In this document: in pieces, positions 43,269 through 52,690 of the stretch
Layout of the letters: each line of letters starts with the position of its first letter
Position numbering within the stretch: the stretch's first letter is position 1
From: Moorella sp. E308F
Lineage (GTDB): Bacteria > Bacillota > DSM-521 > Neomoorellales > Neomoorellaceae
Length of the DNA: 64,000 nt
Reading direction: 5' to 3'
Assembly: GCF_006538365.1 (NCBI RefSeq)
Contig: NZ_BJKN01000001.1
Span: 124,001-188,000, forward strand
Notes under the pieces: generated by a model
Told to the model about the DNA's origin: nothing
The model's input: the letters and a program-made list of their open reading frames with translations, nothing else
Database searches by the model: none
Position numbers and translations under genes: made by a program

Positions 43269-44087
43269 TTAAAAAGCCGGGATAACTGCTCCCTGATATT
43301 GTTCTTCTAAAAACTTCTTGACTTCGGGCGTATTTAGCGCTTCTGCCAGTTTCTTTAAAGCTGGATTGTCTTTATCCTCGGGACGTACCACCAGGACGTT
43401 GGCAAAAGGAGAGCTTTTATCCTCGAGAACGAGGGCATCCTTGACTGGATTCAAGTTAGCCTCCAGGGCATAGTTGCCGTTTATGACCGCGGCGTCGACG
43501 TCTGTTAAGGACCGCGGCAGCATGGCGGCGTCCAACTCCTTGATAGTCAGCCCGGCGGGTTTCTCGACAATGTCATTTTTGGTTGCCAAAATGCCCGCGC
43601 CTTCCTTTAACTTAATCACCCCGGCCTTGGCCAGTAACATCAGAGCCCGGCCGCCGTTGGTGGCGTCATTGGGAATGGCAATAGTTCTGGCGTTTGTCAA
43701 TTCGCCGGCACCCTTAATTTTTTGGGAATAAATCCCCATGGGTTCGATGTGTACTTTGGCAATATAAACTAGTTTATTCCCTGTTTTCTGGTTGTAATCC
43801 TCAAGGTATGGTATATGCTGGAAAAAATTGGCGTCGATTTGCTTATCCGCCAGGGCCGGGTTGAGCTGGGCATAATCATTAAAAACTTTAATGTTCAGGG
43901 TGATTCCCTCTTGGGCCAACACCGGTTTAATCCTTTCCAGGATTTCGGCATGGGGACGAGCGGTAGCACCGACAGTAATTTCTTTTTTGGCCGCTTCCCC
44001 CGGGGATGCTTTCTGTTGCTGGCCGCATCCTGTTAAAACTGCCCCCAGTGTTAATAAAACGAGAGCCAGAACAACAATCTTTTTCAA
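43269..44087 (-). CDS. metQ: MetQ-type methionine-binding lipoprotein
   Basis: 272 residues, NlpA family. Lipoprotein signal MKKIVVLALVLLTLGAVLTG with lipobox Cys follows, then ITVGATARPHAEILERIKP, ANFFQHIPYLEDYNQKTG, KVHIEPMGIYSQKIK, TIAIPNDATNGGRALMLL and NALVLEDKSSPF-like region. It captures D/L-methionine or a related sulfur compound. It is divergent from metN-metI, which is unusual since metQ normally follows them in one operon. Confidence 0.92.
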   Translation of the reverse strand: MKKIVVLALVLLTLGAVLTGCGQQQKASPGEAAKKEITVGATARPHAEILERIKPVLAQEGITLNIKVFNDYAQLNPALADKQIDANFFQHIPYLEDYNQKTGNKLVYIAKVHIEPMGIYSQKIKGAGELTNARTIAIPNDATNGGRALMLLAKAGVIKLKEGAGILATKNDIVEKPAGLTIKELDAAMLPRSLTDVDAAVINGNYALEANLNPVKDALVLEDKSSPFANVLVVRPEDKDNPALKKLAEALNTPEVKKFLEEQYQGAVIPAF

Positions 44088-44121
44088 AGTCTATCAACCC
44101 CCTTTGAAATAGCTTATTAAG

Positions 44122-44182
44122 ATAATAGGTTTACTTGATTTTTTTGTCAAGGGATTCGGAGGGAAAATTTTTTCCCGAATTC
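44122..44182 (-). promoter_or_regulatory. metQ promoter and upstream inverted repeat
   Basis: Minus-strand TTGACA (44150-44145), a 17-base spacer and TATTAT (44127-44122). Upstream, GATTCGGAGGGAAAA and TTTTCCCGAATTC (44153-44182) form an imperfect inverted repeat in the divergent metQ-metN region, a candidate operator. No S-box RNA is seen on either side. Confidence 0.7.
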
Positions 44183-44271
44183 AATCTTATTGACATTATA
44201 CCAACCCCTTTGTTACCATCGACAAGAAAGATGCGAGTGTTTTATTAATTACCCCCTTCAGGTGTTATATT

Positions 44272-45297
44272 ATGGTTAAAATCGAAAACCTTAGTAAAAC
44301 TTTTACAACCAAAGATGGCAAACTGATACAGGCCCTGGAAAATATCAACCTGGATATTGCCGAAGGGGAAATCTTTGGCATCATCGGGCGTAGCGGGGCC
44401 GGAAAAAGTACCCTGGTCCGCTGTATCAACATGCTGGAAAAGCCAACCTCCGGCCGGGTAATTATTGACGGGCAGGATCTTACTACCTATTCTGAAAGGC
44501 AGCTCCGCCGGGCGCGCCAGCAGATAGGCATGATTTTCCAACAATTCAACCTGTTCTCAGCCCGCAACGTCGCCGGTAATGTGGCCTTTCCCCTGGAAAT
44601 TGCCGGCCAGCCGCGCCGGGTTATCCAGGAGAAAGTCAAACGCTCCCTGGAACTGGTGGGGTTGAGCGATAAGGCCGGGCATTATCCTGCGGAACTGTCG
44701 GGCGGTCAAAAGCAGCGGGTAGGAATTGCCCGGGCTTTAGCAAGCGAACCCCGGTTGCTTTTGTGCGACGAACCGACATCAGCCCTGGATCCCCAGACGA
44801 CTGCCTCCATCCTGAGTTTGCTCCGGGATATCAATAAAAACCTGGGGCTAACAATTATTATAATCACCCATGAAATGCAGGTAATTAAGGAAATATGCGA
44901 CCGGGTGGCCGTCCTTAACCAGGGCCGTATTGTCGAAGCCGGTTCCGTACTGGATATCTTTACTGCTCCTCGTCATCCTGTTACCAGGGAGTTAATTAAG
45001 AGTATCCTCGATACCTCCGTCCCGGAACAGGTGCTGGCAGGGTACAAACCTACCGGAACGAGCCTGCTGGTACGGCTTTCTTTCATTGGTCACTCTGCCG
45101 GTGAACCCATCATCTCCCGCATGATTCAAGAGTACAACGTTCAGGCCAATATCCTTTACGGTAAGATTGACCATATTAAAGATACCCCCTTTGGTACCCT
45201 GACCCTGGAATTATCAGGTCAGCCTGAGGCCCTGCAGAGGGCCCTCGCTTTCCTCCAGAGCAAACAATTAAGTATTGAGGTGTTAGAAAGACCATGA
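44272..45297 (+). CDS. metN: Methionine ABC transporter ATPase
   Basis: 341 residues. Walker A IIGRSGAGKSTLVRCIN, Q-loop MIFQQFNLF, signature LSGGQKQRVGIARAL, Walker B LLLCDEPTSALDP and H-loop IIIITHEMQV are complete. The C-terminal NIL (ACT-like) domain from about 260 to 341 senses methionine and is typical of MetN. Confidence 0.95.
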   Translation: MVKIENLSKTFTTKDGKLIQALENINLDIAEGEIFGIIGRSGAGKSTLVRCINMLEKPTSGRVIIDGQDLTTYSERQLRRARQQIGMIFQQFNLFSARNVAGNVAFPLEIAGQPRRVIQEKVKRSLELVGLSDKAGHYPAELSGGQKQRVGIARALASEPRLLLCDEPTSALDPQTTASILSLLRDINKNLGLTIIIITHEMQVIKEICDRVAVLNQGRIVEAGSVLDIFTAPRHPVTRELIKSILDTSVPEQVLAGYKPTGTSLLVRLSFIGHSAGEPIISRMIQEYNVQANILYGKIDHIKDTPFGTLTLELSGQPEALQRALAFLQSKQLSIEVLERP

Positions 45298-45956
45298 GTA
45301 ACTGGCTCGACCAAATAATTCCCATGGTAACCATGGGAACTCTGGAAACCCTTTATATGGTGTTTGTATCGGTATTTATAGCTTATCTCTTTGGCCTCCC
45401 CCTGGGCGTTATCTTGCTTATCACCAGTGAAAAGCATATCAAACCCAGTCCCTTAATCAACAGTATCCTGGGCACGGTAATCAATATCGGCCGTTCTTTC
45501 CCTTTTATCATTTTATTAATCGCCATAATACCCTTTACCCGGCTGGTCGTTGGTACCTTTATCGGTACAACGGCATCTATCGTCCCCCTGTCTGTCGGCG
45601 CTATACCCTTTGTCGCCCGCCTGGTGGAAACTTCCCTGCGGGAAATACCCTGGGGAGTCATTGAGGCGGCCCAATCTATGGGAGCGTCTCCATGGCAAAT
45701 TATCGTCCGGGTGATGCTTCCGGAAGCCACACCCTCCCTGGTATCCGGTTTTGTTTTAACTACCATTACCTTGATTGGCTATTCCGCCATGGCCGGTGTA
45801 GTCGGCGGCGGCGGCCTGGGTACCCTTGCTTATCAGTACGGCTTTCAGCGCTACCAAAATGACGTTATGGTTATTACCGTCGTTTTATTGATCATTATGG
45901 TCCAGATCATTCAGGTTGTAGGTGACCGGATTGTCGCCCGTTTAAGCCGGCGTTAA
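45294..45956 (+). CDS. metI: Methionine ABC transporter permease
   Basis: 220 residues with five membrane helices. The EAA-type loop is VIEAAQSMGASPWQIIVRVM, and IPFVARLVETSLREIPWG and AMAGVVGGGGLGTLAYQYG are typical of MetI. The ATG overlaps the metN stop by 4 bases. Confidence 0.95.
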   Translation: MSNWLDQIIPMVTMGTLETLYMVFVSVFIAYLFGLPLGVILLITSEKHIKPSPLINSILGTVINIGRSFPFIILLIAIIPFTRLVVGTFIGTTASIVPLSVGAIPFVARLVETSLREIPWGVIEAAQSMGASPWQIIVRVMLPEATPSLVSGFVLTTITLIGYSAMAGVVGGGGLGTLAYQYGFQRYQNDVMVITVVLLIIMVQIIQVVGDRIVARLSRR

Positions 45957-45990
45957 CCCCGAAATCGGAAAAAGTTTCTCTAAGCTCCCC

Positions 45991-46018
45991 TTGACGCTTG
46001 AGATATAGAGGATATAAT
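45991..46018 (+). promoter_or_regulatory. Promoter of the SAM-riboswitch operon
   Basis: TTGACG at 45991-45996, a 16-base spacer and TATAAT at 46013-46018, about 50 bases before the SAM aptamer. Confidence 0.7.
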
Positions 46019-46065
46019 AAATATAACTAAACCGATTGAAAAACTTAAAAAATAAATATGCGGAA

Positions 46066-46177
46066 ACTCTTATCAAGAGCTGGCGGAGGGACTGGCCCAA
46101 TGAAGCCCGGCAACCGGCCTGTTAGAACCCAGGTACGGTGCCAATTCCTGCAGGATTTCTCCTGGCAGATGAGAGTT
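46066..46177 (+). ncRNA. SAM-I (S-box) riboswitch
   Basis: All hallmark segments occur in order: CTTATCAAGAG, GGCGGAGGGACTGGCCC, GATGAAGCCCGGCAACC-type block (TGAAGCCCGGCAACCG), GGTGCCAATTCCTGC and the closing GATGAGAG. It controls the sulfur amino-acid genes downstream by SAM-induced termination. Confidence 0.97.
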
Positions 46178-46181
46178 GAAA

Positions 46182-46213
46182 AAAGCTCTTCTTCTGCGAA
46201 GGGCTTTTATTTT
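46182..46213 (+). terminator. SAM-riboswitch terminator
   Basis: AAAAGCTCTTC and GAAGGGCTTTT form a stem followed by ATTTTG, directly after the aptamer and before the first gene. Confidence 0.88.
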
Positions 46214-46235
46214 GTCATGAGGGGAGTTGGATAAA

Positions 46236-47372
46236 ATGCGTCTGGCTACAGAGCTGGTCCAGCTGGGAGTGGGGTATGATAGTAAAACAGGAGCTATCAG
46301 TACGCCTATCTACCAGTCTGCTACCTTCCGTCACCCGGCCCTGGGTCAAAGTACCGGTTTTGACTACAGCCGGACGGGCAACCCTACCCGCCAGGTCCTG
46401 GAAGAAGGCATAGCCGGGCTGGAGGGAGGCTGCCGCGCCCTGGCCTTTGCCTCCGGCATGGCCGCCATTACCGCCGTTCTCTGCCTTTTCCGGCCCGGCG
46501 ACCACCTGCTAGTCTCTGAAGATCTGTACGGCGGTACTTACCGGCTGCTCAACCAGGTAGCGGTTCCCTGGGGGCTGGAATTTTCCCTTGTAGACACCAC
46601 TGATCTGGCTGCCCTGGCTGCTTCTATTAAAAACAATACGAAGGGCATCTTCCTGGAGACCCCTACCAATCCCTTAATGAAAATCACCGACATTGCCGCC
46701 GTTGTCGCCCTGGCCCGCCAGCGGGGCCTGCTGACTATTGTGGATAATACTTTTATGACCCCTTACCTGCAGCGACCCCTGGAACTGGGAGCGGACCTGG
46801 TGGTCCACAGCGCCACCAAATATTTAGGCGGCCACAATGATGTAGTTATGGGGATAGCGATAACCGCCCGGGAGGACCTCGGCGAAAAGCTGGCCTTTAT
46901 CCAAAATACCATCGGTGCGATTCCCGGTCCCCAGGATTGCTGGCTGGTAATCCGGGGCTTGAAAACCCTGGCCGTACGCCTGGAGCGGGCTCAGGCCAGC
47001 ACTTTAGAGCTGGCCCGGTGGCTGGCCGAACACCCCCTGGTGACCAGGGTTTATTATCCGGGTCTACCCGATCATCCCGGTCACGAAATCTGTAAGAAAC
47101 AGGCCAGCGGGTTTGGGGCCATGCTTTCCTTTGAGGTCAAGCATGCCGAACTGGTCGAGCAGATTTTACACCGCTTAAAAATTATTTCCTTTGCGGAAAG
47201 CCTTGGCGGGGTAGAAAGCCTGATCACTTTTCCGGAGCGCCAGACCCATGCCGAAATCCCTAGTGAGATGCGTCTTAAACTGGGCATCAATGATCGTTTA
47301 TTACGTTTGTCAGTGGGACTGGAAGATTTAAACGATCTCAAGGCCGACCTGGAGCAGGCCCTTGCCTGTTAA
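46236..47372 (+). CDS. Cys/Met metabolism PLP enzyme (cystathionine gamma-synthase/lyase-like), copy 1
   Basis: 378 residues from ATG 46236 (GGGGAG 9 bases upstream; the TTG at 46227 abuts the SD). Blocks include FDYSRTGNPTRQVLEEGIAG, AFASGMAAITAVL, LETPTNPLMKITDI, VDNTFMTPYLQRPLELGAD and PLP lysine in VHSATKYLGGHNDVVMG. It could be MetB, MccB or an O-acylhomoserine sulfhydrylase; sequence alone does not decide. It is the first gene after the SAM riboswitch. Confidence 0.9.
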   Translation: MRLATELVQLGVGYDSKTGAISTPIYQSATFRHPALGQSTGFDYSRTGNPTRQVLEEGIAGLEGGCRALAFASGMAAITAVLCLFRPGDHLLVSEDLYGGTYRLLNQVAVPWGLEFSLVDTTDLAALAASIKNNTKGIFLETPTNPLMKITDIAAVVALARQRGLLTIVDNTFMTPYLQRPLELGADLVVHSATKYLGGHNDVVMGIAITAREDLGEKLAFIQNTIGAIPGPQDCWLVIRGLKTLAVRLERAQASTLELARWLAEHPLVTRVYYPGLPDHPGHEICKKQASGFGAMLSFEVKHAELVEQILHRLKIISFAESLGGVESLITFPERQTHAEIPSEMRLKLGINDRLLRLSVGLEDLNDLKADLEQALAC

Positions 47373-47473
47373 TCCGCCGGCCAGGACGAAAAGGAAATCC
47401 TTTTTACCCTGGGCGGCGGTTGGCAATCAACGCCAGGTAAGCAAGGACTTTAAAGAAGAGGGGTAAACAAAGT

Positions 47474-48613
47474 ATGCAGAGGGGAACGCGACTGGTCCAT
47501 CACCGCTTATCTATGGATTCTGCCACCGGGGGGGTGAGTATCCCCATCCACCAGAGCGTGGTATTTGCCCAGGAGAGTCTTGAGCAACCGGGCGAATACG
47601 AATACACCCGTTCCGGCAATCCTACCCGGCGGGCCCTGGAAGAAGCCATCGCCGATCTCGAAGGAGGTAATTACGGCTTTGCTTTTGCTTCCGGCATGGC
47701 GGCCATCACGGCAGCCTTAAGCCTCTTTTCCGCCGGCGACCACCTCCTTGTCTCCCAGGATATCTACGGCGGCACCTACCGTGCCCTGACCCGGGTCTTC
47801 AAACGCTTTGGCCTGGAAATTACTTTTGTCGATACTACGGACCTGGAGAAGGCAGCTGCCCAGATCCGCCCTTCTACCAAAGGGCTTTACCTCGAAACCC
47901 CTTCCAATCCGCTGATGAAAATTACCGAACTGGCCCGGGCCGCCGCCCTGGCCAGGGAGCACGGGCTCATAACTATAGCTGACAACACCTTTATGACGCC
48001 TTACCTGCAGCGACCCCTGGAACTGGGAATTGACGTGGTGGTCCACAGCGCTACCAAATACCTGGGCGGGCACAGCGACTGCCTGGCCGGCCTGGCAGTT
48101 ACCAGGGATGCTGGCCTTGCCCGGGAACTGGCTTTGCTCCAGAACACCCTGGGAGCAGTGCTGGCACCCCACGAATGCTGGCTAATCCTGCGCGGTATTA
48201 AGACCTTAAAAGTACGCCTGGCCCAGCAGGAGCAAACCGCCACGGCCCTGGCAACATGGCTGGCCGGGCACCCGCAAGTAAAGGCCGTTTATTATCCTGG
48301 CCTGGAAGGCCATCCTGGCCGGGAGGTTCATTTCCGGCAGGCCCTTGGCGCCGGAGGTGTATTCTCCTTCCGCCTGGCAACTTCAGAGCTGGCCCGCCAG
48401 GTAATCAATAAGGTGCGCCTGCCGATCATCGGCTCCAGCCTGGGCGCAGTAGAGAGCATCATTTCTCTGCCTGCTACCATGTCCCATGGTAGCCTCCCGG
48501 AAGAATTTAAAAAGCGCCTGGGGATTACCCCTGACCTGGTACGCCTGTCGGTAGGCCTGGAGGATGCCGCGGATCTTCAGGCCGACCTGGAGCAGGCGTT
48601 AAAATCCCCTTGA
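47474..48613 (+). CDS. Cys/Met metabolism PLP enzyme (cystathionine gamma-synthase/lyase-like), copy 2
   Basis: 379 residues and clearly paralogous to copy 1: YEYTRSGNPTRRALEEAIAD, AFASGMAAITAALSLFSAGD, LETPSNPLMKITELARAA, ADNTFMTPYLQRPLELGID, and PLP lysine in VHSATKYLGGHSDCLAG. Tandem copies of this family often split into a synthase and a lyase acting in opposite directions of transsulfuration (inference). It lies 101 bases after copy 1 without a second riboswitch. Confidence 0.9.
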   Translation: MQRGTRLVHHRLSMDSATGGVSIPIHQSVVFAQESLEQPGEYEYTRSGNPTRRALEEAIADLEGGNYGFAFASGMAAITAALSLFSAGDHLLVSQDIYGGTYRALTRVFKRFGLEITFVDTTDLEKAAAQIRPSTKGLYLETPSNPLMKITELARAAALAREHGLITIADNTFMTPYLQRPLELGIDVVVHSATKYLGGHSDCLAGLAVTRDAGLARELALLQNTLGAVLAPHECWLILRGIKTLKVRLAQQEQTATALATWLAGHPQVKAVYYPGLEGHPGREVHFRQALGAGGVFSFRLATSELARQVINKVRLPIIGSSLGAVESIISLPATMSHGSLPEEFKKRLGITPDLVRLSVGLEDAADLQADLEQALKSP

Positions 48614-48701
48614 TCTAAAGTATATTAAAATGATAAAATTACTATGACATTAATTCCGTGTATTTTGATTGGAATAATACTTATCTAAGGAGAGGATTTT
48701 C

Positions 48702-49628
48702 ATGGAGCGCATTTACCAGAACATAATCGACCTCATCGGAGGAACGCCGCTGGTCAGGCTCAACCGCATTAACCAGACGGCGGCAGAAGTACTGGTGAAA
48801 CTGGAACTGTTTAACCCCGGTGGCAGCGTCAAAGACCGGATTGCCCTGGCCATGATCGAAGACGCCGAAGCCAGGGGACTCCTGGATAAGGAGACGGTGA
48901 TTATCGAACCGACCAGCGGCAATACGGGGATTGGCCTAGCCATGGTAGCGGCCGCCAAAGGGTACAAGCTAATCCTCACCATGCCGGAGACCATGAGCCT
49001 GGAGCGGCGCAAGCTTCTAAAGGGATACGGCGCCGAGCTGGTACTTACACCGGGGGCAGAAGGCATGAAAGGTGCCATCCGCCGGGCGGAAGAACTGGCA
49101 GCCAAATATCCCAAGGCTTTTATCCCCCAGCAGTTTGAAAACCCGGCCAACCCGGCTGTCCACCGCCGCACTACGGCAGAAGAAATTTACGCCGATACCG
49201 GCGGCCGGCTGGATGTCCTGGTCTGCGGGGTAGGGACCGGCGGTACCATTACCGGTGCCGGTGAAGTATTAAAGGAGCGCATTCCCGGGTTGCGGGTGGT
49301 GGCGGTGGAACCGGCCGCCTCGCCGGTCCTTTCCGGAGGTATGGCCGGACCCCACAAGATTCAGGGCATCGGAGCCGGTTTCGTACCGGAGGTTTTGAAT
49401 ATCGAGGTTTTTGACGAAATCATCCAGGTCAGCGATGAAGATGCCATTGAAACAGCCCGGCGCCTGGCCCGGGAAGAAGGAATGATGGTGGGCATCTCTT
49501 CCGGGGCCGCCTGTTACGCGGCACTGAGCCTCGCGGCCCGGCCGGAAAATGCCGGCAAGAGAATTCTGGCCGTGCTGCCGGATACCGGCGAGCGCTACCT
49601 GTCAACCTCCCTTTTCAAGGACATTTAA
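48702..49628 (+). CDS. cysK: Cysteine synthase (O-acetylserine sulfhydrylase)
   Basis: 308 residues. PLP lysine lies in [19 protein letters not shown] (near 43), followed by [52 protein letters not shown] and [12 protein letters not shown]. It makes cysteine from O-acetylserine and sulfide. Shine-Dalgarno AAGGAGAGG precedes the ATG. Confidence 0.95.
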   Translation: MERIYQNIIDLIGGTPLVRLNRINQTAAEVLVKLELFNPGGSVKDRIALAMIEDAEARGLLDKETVIIEPTSGNTGIGLAMVAAAKGYKLILTMPETMSLERRKLLKGYGAELVLTPGAEGMKGAIRRAEELAAKYPKAFIPQQFENPANPAVHRRTTAEEIYADTGGRLDVLVCGVGTGGTITGAGEVLKERIPGLRVVAVEPAASPVLSGGMAGPHKIQGIGAGFVPEVLNIEVFDEIIQVSDEDAIETARRLAREEGMMVGISSGAACYAALSLAARPENAGKRILAVLPDTGERYLSTSLFKDI

Positions 49629-49651
49629 ACTTTGCAGAAAGGGTCTTGTCC

Positions 49652-51619
49652 ATGAAGTACCAGTATCCCCAATTAAATGCCGAAATGCCGGACCGGGAAG
49701 ACGTCCTGAACCTGACCCCCAACCCGGCCAGCAAAGACCTGCTGCAGCACCTGCACCAGCAGGGGGTGGAAACCTGGCTGGACCGTTATGAGGCCCAGCA
49801 GCCCATGTGCGGTTTCGGCCTTCGGGGACTCTGCTGCCGCATGTGCCAGTGGGGTCCCTGCCGGCTCAGTGACAAACGCCCCCGGGGCATTTGCGGCCGG
49901 GATATGAGCACCGTCATTATGGCCAACCTGGTGCGGGCACTGGTGGCCGGCATGGCGGCACACGGCCGGCACGCCCATGAAGTTATCCTGGCGGTGATGG
50001 CGGCGGCGGAGGGTAAGGCCCACCTCCCCCTCAAAGGGGAAGAACGGGTGTGGGACCTGGCCCGGCGGCTGGGGCTTCAAACACAAGGGCGAAAGCCGGA
50101 GGAAGTAGCCCGTGAGGTGGCCCAGGTGCTGCTGGACGACCTGAGCCGGATGACCATGGGCCCCTTGCGCACCCTGGAAGCCTACGCCCCGGCGGAAAGG
50201 CTGGAGACCTGGCGAACCCTCGGCGTGCTGCCGCGTTCGGCCGCCTATGAGATCATGGAAACCCTGCACATGACCACCCTGGGCGGTACCAGTGATTGGA
50301 TGTCACTGGCGGAACAGGAACTCCGCTCCGCCCTGGCATACTGCTACAGCACCCTGTTCGGCAGCTCTCTGGCCACCGAGATGCTGTTCGGCATCCCCCG
50401 GCCCAAACTGGCCACGGTGAATTACGGCATCCTGCGGGAAGACCACGTTAACATCTTGGTGCACGGCCACTCCCCCGTGATGGTGGAAAAAATCTTGGAG
50501 AAAATAGCCACCCCGGAAATCCAGAGTTTGGCTAAGAGCCTGGGGGCCAAAGGCATCGTGATTGGCGGCATGTGCTGCACCGGCGACGAATTGCTGGCAC
50601 GCTACGGCATCCCCACCGTAACCAATATTATGGGCCAGGAACTGGCCCTGGGCACCGGGGCGGTGGATGCGGTGGTGGTGGACATGCAATGCGTTATTCC
50701 CGGCATGAAGATCATCGCCGACTGCTTCGGCACCCAGGTGATCACCACCTGCAACTCCAACCGCATCCCCGGGGCGGTGCACATTCCCTTTGACGCGGAG
50801 CGGCCGGAAACTCTGGAGGAAGATGCCCTAAAAGTTGCGCGGCTGGCGGTAGAAGCTTTTGCCCGCCGGGACCGCAGTAAAATTCGTATCCCCAGGGTCA
50901 CTAGCAGAGCTATGGTTGGCTGGAGTTACGAAGCCATCGTCGATACATTTGACGGTATTACAGGTTTGCTTAACCTCCTGCGGGAAGGGAAAATTAAAGG
51001 TATTGCTACAGTGGTAGGCTGCAATACCCCGAAGGTCCCGTATGAATATAATCACGTAACGGTGGTCCGGCGCCTCATCGAGGCTGACATCCTGGTAACC
51101 ACCACCGGATGCTGTTCTCACGCTCTTTTAAATGCCGGACTTTGTGACCCGGAGGCGGCAGACCTGGCCGGTGCCGGCCTCAAGGAAGTATGCCGTACCA
51201 GGAGCATCCCGCCGGTTCTGGCAGTAGGTGGGTGTGTAGATAATACTCGCACTTTGCGCTTGTTTATCGATCTGGCAGCAGCAGCTGGTGTAGCCGTCAA
51301 ACAAATGCCCTTTGTCTTCGTCGGCCCGGAACCCGGCAACGAAAAGACGGTTGGGCAGGGGGTTACTTTCCTGGCCCACGGGGTATCCAACGTCATCGGC
51401 TTTCCCGGGCCTATCCCCGTCCCCCAGCCGCGGCCCAAAGAGGGGGCGGCACCCGATGAATATGAGCGCGGTAGCAACGAAGTAGCCGACTTTTTTGCCG
51501 GTGACGGCCTGTTTGCAAAGGTGGGGGCGCGGATTTATACCGAGCCTTACCCGAAGCTGGCTGCTCAGACCATCCGATTGTTAATTCGTCGCCAGCGCCT
51601 GGGCCTGGGGTGGCGGTAA
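49652..51619 (+). CDS. cooS: Ni-dependent carbon monoxide dehydrogenase catalytic subunit
   Basis: 655 residues from ATG 49652 (AAAGGG 8 bases upstream). N-terminal B/D-cluster cysteines lie in MCGFGLRGLCCRMCQWGPCR. C-cluster ligands all appear present: His in VHGHSPVM (near 270) and Cys in GGMCCTGDE (305), DMQCVIPG (343), VGCNTPK (455), TTGCCSHAL (484) and GGCVDNTR (525). It interconverts CO and CO2. It is a monofunctional type with no acetyl-CoA synthase beside it; instead cysK precedes it by 23 bases and a NitT/TauT ABC transporter follows. Composition looks richer in GC before about 50870 than after, by eye. Confidence 0.93.
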   Translation: MKYQYPQLNAEMPDREDVLNLTPNPASKDLLQHLHQQGVETWLDRYEAQQPMCGFGLRGLCCRMCQWGPCRLSDKRPRGICGRDMSTVIMANLVRALVAGMAAHGRHAHEVILAVMAAAEGKAHLPLKGEERVWDLARRLGLQTQGRKPEEVAREVAQVLLDDLSRMTMGPLRTLEAYAPAERLETWRTLGVLPRSAAYEIMETLHMTTLGGTSDWMSLAEQELRSALAYCYSTLFGSSLATEMLFGIPRPKLATVNYGILREDHVNILVHGHSPVMVEKILEKIATPEIQSLAKSLGAKGIVIGGMCCTGDELLARYGIPTVTNIMGQELALGTGAVDAVVVDMQCVIPGMKIIADCFGTQVITTCNSNRIPGAVHIPFDAERPETLEEDALKVARLAVEAFARRDRSKIRIPRVTSRAMVGWSYEAIVDTFDGITGLLNLLREGKIKGIATVVGCNTPKVPYEYNHVTVVRRLIEADILVTTTGCCSHALLNAGLCDPEAADLAGAGLKEVCRTRSIPPVLAVGGCVDNTRTLRLFIDLAAAAGVAVKQMPFVFVGPEPGNEKTVGQGVTFLAHGVSNVIGFPGPIPVPQPRPKEGAAPDEYERGSNEVADFFAGDGLFAKVGARIYTEPYPKLAAQTIRLLIRRQRLGLGWR

Positions 51620-51690
51620 CCGGCCAATAAACCGGTCGGCAGTTGGAGGATATAACGGCTGCAACGAACGAAGGGAGCGGAGCGAAGATT

Positions 51691-52689
51691 ATGGGAGGCA
51701 GAAAAATCATCCTCCTGTTACTGGTATTATTACTGGTAGCCGGCCTGGTGACCGGGTGTGGAGGCAACAAGCCGGACACGGCCCAGGGCCAAAAACTGAC
51801 GATTAAAATAGGCTACTTGCCCATTACCCATTCCCTGCCACTTTTAGTAGCGGAGGCCCAGAATAAAGCCGGTTTTCAAAATTTCCAACTGGAATTGGTC
51901 AAATTCGGCTCCTGGCCGGACCTGACCGAAGCCCTCAATTCCGGCCAGATTCAGGGTGCCATCACCATGCTGGAGCTGGCTCTGGTGAGCAAAGGGAAAG
52001 GTATTCCTACCGAAGTGGTGCTGTTAAGCCACAGGAACGGCGATGTCCTGGTAGCGGATCCGTCCATTGGCGAGGTTAAGGACCTGAAAGGGAAAAAGGT
52101 AGCCATCCCGCACCGCCTGTCCGGCCACAACATCCTCCTCCATCAAGCCCTCCAAAAGGCCGGCCTGGCTTATGAGGACGTGGAAAAGATAGAGATGGCC
52201 CCGCCGGAAATGCCAGCTGCCCTGGCCCGGGGGGAAGTGGCAGCGTACATTGTCGCTGAACCCTTCGGCGCCCAGTCGGTGGTGGCGGGAAAGGCGCGGG
52301 TGTTGAAACGAGCCCAGGACATTATCCCTGATTGGGCCTGCTGCGGGCTGGTGCTCAACCCCCGGCTGACCCGGGATAATCCTGCCGCCGTCCAGGAGCT
52401 GGTAAGCCGCCTGGTGGAAGCCGGCCGCTACATCATGACCAATAAAGCCGGCGCCATCACCATTGCCCAGCAATACATGCCCGTATCCAAGGAGACCTGG
52501 GAGCAATCCCTGGAGTGGATCGACTACGACAATTTGCTACCGGCAGTATCCGATCTGGATCTTATCCAGCAAAACCTACGGGAAATCCCCTGGGACGGTC
52601 ACCCGGGGCGCCTGTTACCATCTGAAATCAAAGTGGAAGAGCTGGTCAACGACCGGTTTGCCCGGCAGGCCGCCGGAGGAGTGAATTAG
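51691..52689 (+). CDS. NitT/TauT-type ABC substrate-binding lipoprotein
   Basis: About 332 residues from ATG 51691 (Shine-Dalgarno GGAGCGGAG). Lipoprotein signal MGGRKIILLLLVLLLVAG is followed by LVTGCGG. The mature NMT1/SsuA-like fold includes KIGYLPITHSLPLLVAEAQ, LVKFGSWPDLTEALNSGQIQ, KGKKVAIPHRLSGHNI, AYIVAEPFGAQSVVAGK and PDWACCGLVLN. The ligand is unknown; nitrate, taurine, sulfonates and pyrimidines are bound by relatives. The CO dehydrogenase gene lies 71 bases upstream. Confidence 0.88.
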   Translation: MGGRKIILLLLVLLLVAGLVTGCGGNKPDTAQGQKLTIKIGYLPITHSLPLLVAEAQNKAGFQNFQLELVKFGSWPDLTEALNSGQIQGAITMLELALVSKGKGIPTEVVLLSHRNGDVLVADPSIGEVKDLKGKKVAIPHRLSGHNILLHQALQKAGLAYEDVEKIEMAPPEMPAALARGEVAAYIVAEPFGAQSVVAGKARVLKRAQDIIPDWACCGLVLNPRLTRDNPAAVQELVSRLVEAGRYIMTNKAGAITIAQQYMPVSKETWEQSLEWIDYDNLLPAVSDLDLIQQNLREIPWDGHPGRLLPSEIKVEELVNDRFARQAAGGVN

Positions 52690-52690
52690 A

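Noticed and set aside
44122-44271. A second SAM or T-box leader before metN or metQ
   Set aside because: No S-box or T-box consensus segments are found; only a promoter and an inverted repeat are visible.
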